A stretch of DNA of 64,000 nt, from NCBI RefSeq assembly GCF_015354345.1, contig NZ_JADKYS010000006.1:1-64000 (forward strand). The letters are read 5' to 3'. Below the pieces are notes generated by a model, which did no database searches, had not been told where the DNA came from, and saw only the letters and a list, made by a program, of their open reading frames with translations. The DNA is from Methylophilus sp. 14 (GTDB lineage: Bacteria; Pseudomonadota; Gammaproteobacteria; Burkholderiales; Methylophilaceae). Positions 58,039 to 64,000 of the stretch are shown here, one piece after another. Each line of letters starts with the position of its first letter. Position 1 is the stretch's first letter. The translations under genes and the position numbers were made by a program.

Positions 58039-58998
58039 GTGACTTTATTTGTTGTTGCCAGTTTTATCCAAGCCTGCTGCTGGTCAGTCACGCGTCTGCC
58101 GCAGGCGGGGGAATCAGTGGCGGCTTCTGCGGTGTCTAGCGAGCCAGGTGGCAAAGGCTTTAATGTCGCGATCGCTGCCAGTCGCTTGGGCGTAGAGGTC
58201 TCGGCGCTGTTAGGGCTGGGCGAAGATGCCGCCGCAGATGCCGCATTGCAACTGCTACAACAACACGCCATCACGCCAGTGTATGCTTATCGGCTGGCAT
58301 CACAGTCCGGGCACGGCGCTGGTTTAATCGCCGCTGATGGTGCCAATATGGTCAGCGTCTATCTGGGGCCGAACCAATTGCTCACGGCGACGCATGTCGA
58401 TCACGCCCAGGCATCAATCCAGTCTGCCAGCCTGGTCTATGCCCAGTTTGAAACCTCGTTGGCTGCAATTGAACAGTGCTTTGCGCTCGCCAGACAAGCC
58501 GGGCGCCAAACCGTGCTGAATCCTTCTCCATGGCAGCCGATTCCGCAAGCCTTGCTGTCGCAAACGGCTATATTAATTGTCAATCAACACGAAGCTGCGC
58601 AGTTGTTAGCATGGTCTGCCGAGCTGTTGACAGCGTCACCAGAGACCGCGCTGATTGCCTTGCGGCAAGCCATGCATGCGTTTTATCAGCAGTGGCCGGG
58701 CGACTTGTTGGTGGTGACGCTAGGCGCATTGGGCAGTGTGGCGATGACACAAGCAGGGGAGTGGGTGGTGGCGCCAGCGTGGCCCGTGACGGCTGTTGAT
58801 ACACTGGGGGCGGGCGATGCGTTTTCTGCTGGTTTGTGCGTGGCCTTGATGCGCGGTGAGCCGCTGGCGCAAGCCCTGGCTCATGCCAATGCCTGTGGTG
58901 CTTGCGTAGTGCAAACGCCCGGTGTGCTGGCAGCGTTACCCGATACGCTGGCCGTCGCCGCAATGCAACGGCAATGCGGCACTAGACCTCTAGCTTGA
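58039..58998 (+). CDS. PfkB-family carbohydrate kinase
   Basis: The 319-aa product is a ribokinase-like kinase: N-terminal GGKGFNVAIAASRLG (substrate clamp) and C-terminal DTLGAGDAFSAG with Asp260 as predicted catalytic base. It phosphorylates a sugar or nucleoside with ATP; the substrate cannot be read from sequence. It overlaps the convergent GntR gene by 17 bp. Because the regulator is UTRA-type and next to it, a sugar-linked regulon is possible. Confidence 0.88.
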   Translation: MTLFVVASFIQACCWSVTRLPQAGESVAASAVSSEPGGKGFNVAIAASRLGVEVSALLGLGEDAAADAALQLLQQHAITPVYAYRLASQSGHGAGLIAADGANMVSVYLGPNQLLTATHVDHAQASIQSASLVYAQFETSLAAIEQCFALARQAGRQTVLNPSPWQPIPQALLSQTAILIVNQHEAAQLLAWSAELLTASPETALIALRQAMHAFYQQWPGDLLVVTLGALGSVAMTQAGEWVVAPAWPVTAVDTLGAGDAFSAGLCVALMRGEPLAQALAHANACGACVVQTPGVLAALPDTLAVAAMQRQCGTRPLA

Positions 58999-59740
58999 TG
59001 CGATAGGTATAGGCGTCACCGCGAAAAGTGCCTTCCACGTATTCCACCAGTTGCTGCTGTTGCGAATAAGATTTGCGTTTGAGTAGCAGGCAAGGGCTGC
59101 TTTGCTCAAAATCAAATACGCGTGACTCTTCTTCATTACACATCACCGCTTCAATCGACTGCTCTGCCCAGCTTAATTGAATACCACACTGCTGCTCAAG
59201 GTATTGATAAGCCGAGCCGGACTGGTCCCAGTTGGCCAGTGCCGGTGCCAGCGTCAAGTCATACCAAGCCACTTCACGCGTCATCGGCACCTCATCGCCC
59301 AGGCGAATTCTCACCAGCCGTAAAAAGCTTGAGGTCGAAGGGCGTTGAAAAATAGAAGCAATGGTGCGATCGCACATGACCTGATGAGACACAATCTTGG
59401 CCGAGGCAGTGATGCCAACCTCGCGCATCTCTTCTGTAAAGCCTTTTAATTTGCCCAGCGATGGGCAAATTTTAGGTGCGGCTTTCACCAGCGTGCCTGC
59501 GCGGCCATCGCTATCAATTTGCCCGCTGGCACGTAAATCTTCATAGCAGCGGCGCACGGTGGTCCGGCTCAGGTTCAGCGCCTCCGCTAACATGCGCTCA
59601 GAAGGCAAGCCATGGCCGTGTGCAATCTCACCACTTTCTATCAGCGTCAGGATGTTGCGTTTGAGCTGCTGATAATAAGGCTCAGAGGTTTTTTGACTGA
59701 CTTTAAGCCGCGCAATCAATTCATCGTAATCGTGCATCAT
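58982..59740 (-). CDS. GntR/HutC-family (UTRA) transcription regulator
   Basis: The start is ATG 59740 (a MM pair, MMHDYDELIA). The 252-aa product has an N-terminal winged helix of the GntR type (ESGEIAHGHGLPSERMLAEA and LNLSRTTVRRCYEDLRA) and a C-terminal UTRA ligand domain (about 95-250: FQRPSTSSFLRLVRIRLGDE). UTRA regulators usually sense small metabolites such as sugar phosphates. It diverges from the LGFP-repeat gene and converges on the kinase, so it may control one or both. Confidence 0.9.
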   Translation of the reverse strand: MMHDYDELIARLKVSQKTSEPYYQQLKRNILTLIESGEIAHGHGLPSERMLAEALNLSRTTVRRCYEDLRASGQIDSDGRAGTLVKAAPKICPSLGKLKGFTEEMREVGITASAKIVSHQVMCDRTIASIFQRPSTSSFLRLVRIRLGDEVPMTREVAWYDLTLAPALANWDQSGSAYQYLEQQCGIQLSWAEQSIEAVMCNEEESRVFDFEQSSPCLLLKRKSYSQQQQLVEYVEGTFRGDAYTYRIKLEV

Positions 59741-59896
59741 GGCTGCATTATAAAACGACTTGCAGATTGACGCTGTTCTGGATTTTCCCACTTTTTTGTT
59801 AATTTTATTTATCTTTGATTAATTATTTTATTGCATTTGAATGGCCTTTATGAAACCATGTAGATACCAAAAAAATACCATAAAGGGAGAAGTGCC
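59741..59896. promoter_or_regulatory. Divergent promoter region with ATACCA repeats
   Basis: This 156-bp, AT-rich gap holds the promoters of the GntR gene and the LGFP-repeat gene. It contains the pair ATACCAA and AATACCA (59864-59880), spaced as tandem half-sites upstream of AGGGAGA, the ribosome site of the LGFP gene. The GntR protein may bind here; no palindromic operator is obvious. Confidence 0.4.
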
Positions 59897-62800
59897 ATGA
59901 CTGAGATTCAACAAAAGTATCAAGCGCTAGGCGGTGAACAAGGGGCCTTAGGCAAGCCGGTGAGTGAGGAGCAAGCCACGCCCAGTGGGCAGGGCCGTTT
60001 TCAGGATTTTGAGCATGGCATGATTTTTTATCATGCCGATTATGGTGCCCATGTATTGTCTGAAGCCGTCGAGCGCAAATGGAAGTCGCAAGCGCTGGGC
60101 AACGACAAAGTGATCGGCACCGATAGTGCGATTCGTGATTACATGGGCTTTCCACTCACTGATACTCTGCCCACCGGCGAAGGCGGTGAGGTCTGCTATT
60201 TTGAGCGCGGCATGATTGTGGTGCGTGCCAATGGCAATGCGGTGGTCATGTACGGTTACTGTTACCAGACCTATCGTAGCCATGCAGATGTTAAAGGCGC
60301 GCTGGGCTTGCCCGCCAGCGATCAGCGTGCCGCAGCCAACGGTGGCTATGCCGTGGCTTGTGACCAGGCAGATATTTACTGGCATCCGGCCAGCGGTGCG
60401 TTTGAAGTGCATGGTGATATTTTGCAAAAATACCGCAGCATGGGTGCAGAGAGTAGTTTTTTAGGCTATCCCACCAGTGATGAGTTGCCTGTTTTTAAAG
60501 GCAGCCAGGCCATTGGTGCGGTGAGCCACTTTAAACAAGGCTCTATTTACTGGAGTGGGGCTAGCGGGGCGCATGAAATGCATGGTGATTTACTCACTGC
60601 ATATCAAACGCATCACCGTGGTCCGGCCGGGGAGTTGGGCTTTCCAACTTCTGATGAAACCAACTCGCCAAATGACGTTTGCCGCTTTAATAATTTTGAG
60701 CATGGCATTCTGGTATGGCAGGCCGCCACCAGGCAGGTCAGTCTGGTCAACCGCTTAAAACTGGTGGTGACCCGGCTTGAAACTGACGAAGACAATGACG
60801 ATTTACTGGTCCGCACGCAAGTAGTGGTTGAGCCTGTGCAAGGTCAGCCATTACGCTTTGAAAAACAGTTTGGTGAGTATTCTAATCAAGGCACAAAAAC
60901 CTTTAATAACCCGGATGAAGGCTTGATTTGCGACTTTCCGCTGAATGACGGCAATGCCATCCTTACCGTCAATATGCAGGCTTATGATGTTGATGCTGGT
61001 TTAAATTTTGACGATGACCTGATCGCAAAATTTAGCAAATCATTTGGCGTAGAGACCTTGTGGGATACCTCGCTGCCTGATTTGCAAGGCAATGATCTAG
61101 GCACTTTTGCCAGGGGTCCCGATGGCAAATTCAGGGCGAGTTTTACTGTGTTTATTGATCACAATGTGATTGATCCGGCCGACAGTGCCCATTTCAGGGA
61201 GAACCTGTTCTGGCGTTTTCAAAACCCTAAAATTAAAGAGTTAAGCTTTGACACGTGTGCTGCGACCTTTAGCGACTTAGAGGCTGACGATACCTGGTTT
61301 TTTCATCCGTTTAACCGCGCTTTTTATGAGACTGTTTATAAGGGCGCCGCCAAACCTGGGACTTGTTTTGGCATGTGCCTGGAGGCGATTTATGCACTCA
61401 AAGGCGTCTCTAGCTCGCGGCCATTGATTTCACAATATGATTTTGATGCCCAGCGGACGCGCGATATTTCAATCAAGTTTGGCTATCAGTTAGGCGGTAG
61501 CCAGGTGAGCTATATGATTGATGCCATTAAAGGCGGGCGCATGTGGGACCCGGTGCAAAACTTTGAGTTTTCACAAACGACTTTTGAGCAAAAAAACTAC
61601 AGCTTGATTTGCTTATCCGAGGGCATCTCGCCGGTCGGTGGGCATGTGGTGTTGCCTTACCGCTGGGAAAAACGCAGTGAAGAAGAGTGGGTCATCTATG
61701 TGGCTAACCCTAATTCGCCTTTTCCAAAAGTCAAAAGCAATGAAGGCGGGGACCGCGTGATTACCATCAACCCTAAAAACAATACCTTTGTCTATCAGCA
61801 TGGTAAAAATCAGAAATGGACTGGTGGTGACGGACTGTTTAATGGCGGGCGGATGTTTGCCATGCCGTTTAGCGAATTGTCTAGTCAACCGAGAACGCCT
61901 TTTTGGGAAGCTTTTTTAACCTTTTTCACTGGTGGCATGTATCTGATTTTTGCCGGGGAATCGTCTGAGCTGGAGCAAGTGAGCAACGAGCAGGGCGACA
62001 CGCTAATGAAAAGCGATGGTAGCTTGAATACTGATCAGAGGACGCGGATTAAAAATCTGTTGCCGGTGGAGCATCATGCGCAAAGAACATTCAGTGATGT
62101 GGCCAAGCAGGTGGGTAAAGTGAAAACGGGCAAGAGTCTGGGCCAATTATTTAAGCGTAAACAATTTAATTTCTACTATCTCAGTCAGACGCCTGCCAGC
62201 AACAAAATGTATCCAGACTTTATCTTGCATTTGCGTCCCGATCTTGCCAAGCAGTTACAGTCAGAGCAGAGCCCGGTCGCGTTGCCCGCAGGCAGACTAT
62301 CGACCAAGTTTAAAACCGGCCTCAGCACGCAACCGCTCAAAGGCGGGGCCAGCAAAGCATCACAGACGGTCGGGCGTGAGGTGACCGAGATTTCGCAAGC
62401 CGCGCCGGTACTCAATGAGGTGTTGCGCCAACAGCGCGCGTTGACCTTGAAGGTGCGTAATCAAGGCCAGGGCGATTATCAGCTGGGTCTTGCCTCAGGC
62501 GGTGCAAAACTGATGCTCACCGCCAGCGTGATCCCGAATACCAGTGATGTGGTGAATGTATCGTTGGCTGGGCAGCGTTTGCATTCGGTGGTGTTTGAAG
62601 CCGCCGAGCAAGCCCTAAACAAGCAACTGAGTATTTCGCTCACCAGCTTTGACAACCAGCGCCGCTACGAGCTGAGCAATCTGCAGTTGCAAGGCAAACA
62701 ACGCCTGCAACTGCAGCATGACAATGCCTGCCGCAGTGTGCGACTGCAAAGTGCTGGTCAGCCGGTGACGTTTGACCTCAAGCTGTTTGTGAAAGGCAAG

Positions 62801-62965
62801 CCCGCTGCGGTGATGAGCAAGCAGGTTTCGTTTCCGGCTGACATCGCTTTGAACTTGAGCCCGGTGGACTGGGTGGCCTTAGAACAAGGTGCTGGCGAGC
62901 CAGCATTAGAGATACAGATCATGAATCCACTAGATGGCAAGGTGATGGAAACCAGACGCATATAG
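59897..62965 (+). CDS. LGFP-repeat protein with a predicted papain-like cysteine protease domain
   Basis: The 1022-aa product begins with about five LGFP-like repeats (residues about 1-285), e.g. KYQALGG...LGKP, LGYPTSDE and LGFPTSDE each with HG-I-W/Y strands. A C2-like beta domain (about 290-455) follows, then a domain (about 455-690) with Cys490 in GTCFGMCLEA, His583 in GGHVVLPY and Asn604 in VANPNSP, a Cys-His-Asn arrangement like papain-type peptidases. The rest is beta-rich and unassigned. No signal peptide is seen. LGFP repeats are known mainly from actinobacterial wall proteins, so this is an unusual architecture in a proteobacterium. Catalysis is predicted, not shown. Confidence 0.75.
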   Translation: MTEIQQKYQALGGEQGALGKPVSEEQATPSGQGRFQDFEHGMIFYHADYGAHVLSEAVERKWKSQALGNDKVIGTDSAIRDYMGFPLTDTLPTGEGGEVCYFERGMIVVRANGNAVVMYGYCYQTYRSHADVKGALGLPASDQRAAANGGYAVACDQADIYWHPASGAFEVHGDILQKYRSMGAESSFLGYPTSDELPVFKGSQAIGAVSHFKQGSIYWSGASGAHEMHGDLLTAYQTHHRGPAGELGFPTSDETNSPNDVCRFNNFEHGILVWQAATRQVSLVNRLKLVVTRLETDEDNDDLLVRTQVVVEPVQGQPLRFEKQFGEYSNQGTKTFNNPDEGLICDFPLNDGNAILTVNMQAYDVDAGLNFDDDLIAKFSKSFGVETLWDTSLPDLQGNDLGTFARGPDGKFRASFTVFIDHNVIDPADSAHFRENLFWRFQNPKIKELSFDTCAATFSDLEADDTWFFHPFNRAFYETVYKGAAKPGTCFGMCLEAIYALKGVSSSRPLISQYDFDAQRTRDISIKFGYQLGGSQVSYMIDAIKGGRMWDPVQNFEFSQTTFEQKNYSLICLSEGISPVGGHVVLPYRWEKRSEEEWVIYVANPNSPFPKVKSNEGGDRVITINPKNNTFVYQHGKNQKWTGGDGLFNGGRMFAMPFSELSSQPRTPFWEAFLTFFTGGMYLIFAGESSELEQVSNEQGDTLMKSDGSLNTDQRTRIKNLLPVEHHAQRTFSDVAKQVGKVKTGKSLGQLFKRKQFNFYYLSQTPASNKMYPDFILHLRPDLAKQLQSEQSPVALPAGRLSTKFKTGLSTQPLKGGASKASQTVGREVTEISQAAPVLNEVLRQQRALTLKVRNQGQGDYQLGLASGGAKLMLTASVIPNTSDVVNVSLAGQRLHSVVFEAAEQALNKQLSISLTSFDNQRRYELSNLQLQGKQRLQLQHDNACRSVRLQSAGQPVTFDLKLFVKGKPAAVMSKQVSFPADIALNLSPVDWVALEQGAGEPALEIQIMNPLDGKVMETRRI

Positions 62966-62995
62966 CGAGAACAATAGCGTGTAGCCTTTGCAGGG

Positions 62996-63030
62996 GCACT
63001 CACCATCCTGTGACGTAGGATGGTGAGTGC
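62996..63030 (+). terminator. Strong hairpin after the LGFP gene
   Basis: A perfect 14-bp stem (GCACTCACCATCCT / AGGATGGTGAGTGC) with a 7-nt loop lies 30 nt after the stop. It lacks a T-tract on the plus strand, so it may protect the mRNA end or be an attenuator rather than a standard terminator. Confidence 0.5.
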
Positions 63031-63132
63031 ATGTTGGCACGCATTTGACCGTAGCAACTTGGATGGCTGTGGCGGCAATCCGTTGTATGATGATGTGATT
63101 GATGACCGCCTACACAAAAGAGTTGGGTTTAG

Positions 63133-63615
63133 ATGGCTGAACAGAAAAATTACATTACGCCGGAAGGCTATGCCGCGCTGGAAAAAGAGTTTCAATACCT
63201 GATTAAGGTTGACCGGCCCGAAGTGGTGCGTGTGGTGAGCTGGGCCGCAGGTAATGGTGACCGCAGCGAAAACGGCGATTATATTTATGGTAAAAAGCGC
63301 TTGCGCCAGATTGATGGGCGTATTCGCTTTTTGACCAAGCGCATGGATGCCGCAGAAATCGTCTACAGCAATACGCAGACTAATACGGAAAAAGTGTATT
63401 TTGGCGCCTGGGTGACGCTGTTTAACCTGGGGGATGATAGCGAAATCACTGTCCGTATTGTTGGTCAGGACGAGCTGGATCCGGCGCAGGGCTATATTTC
63501 ATGGGTGTCGCCCATGGCCAAGGCGCTATTGGCAAAAAACTTGGGCGATACCGTGCGCGTGGTCACGCCTGGGGCAGATATTGAATATGAAATTATCGAT
63601 ATCCGTTATGCATAA
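63133..63615 (+). CDS. greB: Transcription elongation factor GreB
   Basis: GreB rescues backtracked RNA polymerase by stimulating transcript cleavage. The 160-aa product has the N-terminal coiled coil with the acidic tip Asp43 and Glu46 (GNGDRSENGDY), and the C-terminal FKBP-like domain; YIYGKKRLRQIDGRI is typical of GreB rather than GreA. It is monocistronic here. Confidence 0.93.
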   Translation: MAEQKNYITPEGYAALEKEFQYLIKVDRPEVVRVVSWAAGNGDRSENGDYIYGKKRLRQIDGRIRFLTKRMDAAEIVYSNTQTNTEKVYFGAWVTLFNLGDDSEITVRIVGQDELDPAQGYISWVSPMAKALLAKNLGDTVRVVTPGADIEYEIIDIRYA

Positions 63616-63673
63616 AAACCAAAAATAAGCGGCGACTTGAACTAATCACCATTTGGCCTTATCTTAGCCGTAT

Positions 63674-64000
63674 ATGCGAAAACGCCTTTGCCTGTTCCTG
63701 ATTTGCTGGTTGCCATGCTTTGTTATGGCCGCCAACGTCATGTCCTTGCAAATGGCCCTGGCAGAGCAGGCATTCAACAGCACTGCCAGGGCGCAGCATG
63801 ATGAGATGCCGTGCCATCATATGGCAGATGAGCATCAAGACATGCATCATTCAGCTGATCATCAAGCAGCGACCTCCAAGCATCACTGCACAGTGTGTGG
63901 CTTTTGCATGGTCACCACTGGCGTCGCCCATTTAGACGCGTTTCCAACCGCTTTCCTCATTGCACAGTCTAGCGCTGCGCCGTTATTTGCGGCTGACCCT
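63674..64000 (+). CDS. His/Cys-rich exported protein, 5' part only
   Basis: From ATG 63674 a frame runs open to the window end (109 codons seen). It starts with a hydrophobic signal-like segment (LCLFLICWLPCFVMAANV) and then a metal-ligand-rich region: EMPCHHMADEHQDMHHSADH and HHCTVCGFCMVTT. This pattern resembles DUF2946-type proteins linked to copper handling in proteobacteria. Metal binding is an inference; the C-terminus is missing. Confidence 0.65.
   Translation, partial: MRKRLCLFLICWLPCFVMAANVMSLQMALAEQAFNSTARAQHDEMPCHHMADEHQDMHHSADHQAATSKHHCTVCGFCMVTTGVAHLDAFPTAFLIAQSSAAPLFAADP

Overview
This window reads as chromosome of a Gram-negative betaproteobacterium, most likely a methylotroph of the family Methylophilaceae (Methylophilus or Methylovorus type). 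That placement is an inference from overall protein character and gene mix: a GlnRS with GlnS-type N-terminus, a BirA-CoaX-SPOR string, an orphan PEP-CTERM protein, a split pyruvate dehydrogenase locus, and the ftsK-lolA-rarA-serS order. No rRNA, tRNA or CRISPR array was found. Most of the window is densely packed housekeeping sequence.

Layout. 0-1.3 kb (minus strand): an AT-rich accessory tail behind glnS, with an interrupted KAP-like NTPase and three tiny overlapping genes that resemble a zeta-type toxin module. 1.3-6.5 kb: glnS, then birA-coaX-SPOR and a PEP-CTERM protein. 6.5-19 kb: pyruvate dehydrogenase split in two (lpdA, and aceE-aceF) around a beta-1,3-glucan locus (a GH17 protein and a GH17-GT2 fusion), a radical SAM gene and a gamma-glutamylcyclotransferase-like gene. 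19-23.7 kb: an M17 aminopeptidase and a sulfide-response group (BigR/SqrR-like ArsR repressor, DUF442 phosphatase-like protein, SQR-like flavoprotein, divergent Cys-rich Crp/Fnr regulator). 23.8-26.6 kb: glycine-zipper envelope protein, Smr, trxB, dps. 26.7-32.6 kb: ftsK-lolA-rarA-serS, interrupted by a GxxExxY gene lying between 37-nt inverted repeats. 32.7-34.7 kb: an AT-rich island of two exported or membrane proteins of unknown function and a REP-like pair, bounded by perfect 34-nt direct repeats, one of which is the 3' end of mltF. 34.6-40.4 kb: mltF, rpiA, mfd. 40.4-49.5 kb: two giant RTX proteins on the minus strand; one is a serralysin-type metalloprotease with a seven-bladed propeller spliced into its RTX array, the other carries a near-perfect 713-bp internal duplication. 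49.7-58 kb: DedA, a tiny exported protein, and an addB-addA-nitroreductase operon. 58-64 kb: a PfkB kinase, a GntR-UTRA regulator divergent from a 1022-aa protein with LGFP-like repeats and a predicted papain-like Cys/His/Asn site, greB, and the start of a His/Cys-rich exported protein cut by the window edge.

How it fits together. The core genes cover translation (glnS, serS), cofactor supply (birA, coaX; biotin and CoA), pyruvate oxidation, chromosome segregation and repair (ftsK, rarA, mfd, addAB-like), envelope upkeep (lolA, mltF, SPOR protein, glucan synthase) and redox defence (trxB, dps, sulfide operon). Accessory DNA has entered at gene ends: behind glnS, between rarA and serS, and at the 3' end of mltF. 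The least explained items are the LGFP/papain-like protein with its divergent regulator, the propeller-bearing RTX protease, the inverted-repeat-bounded GxxExxY cassette, and the coupled zeta-like module behind glnS.
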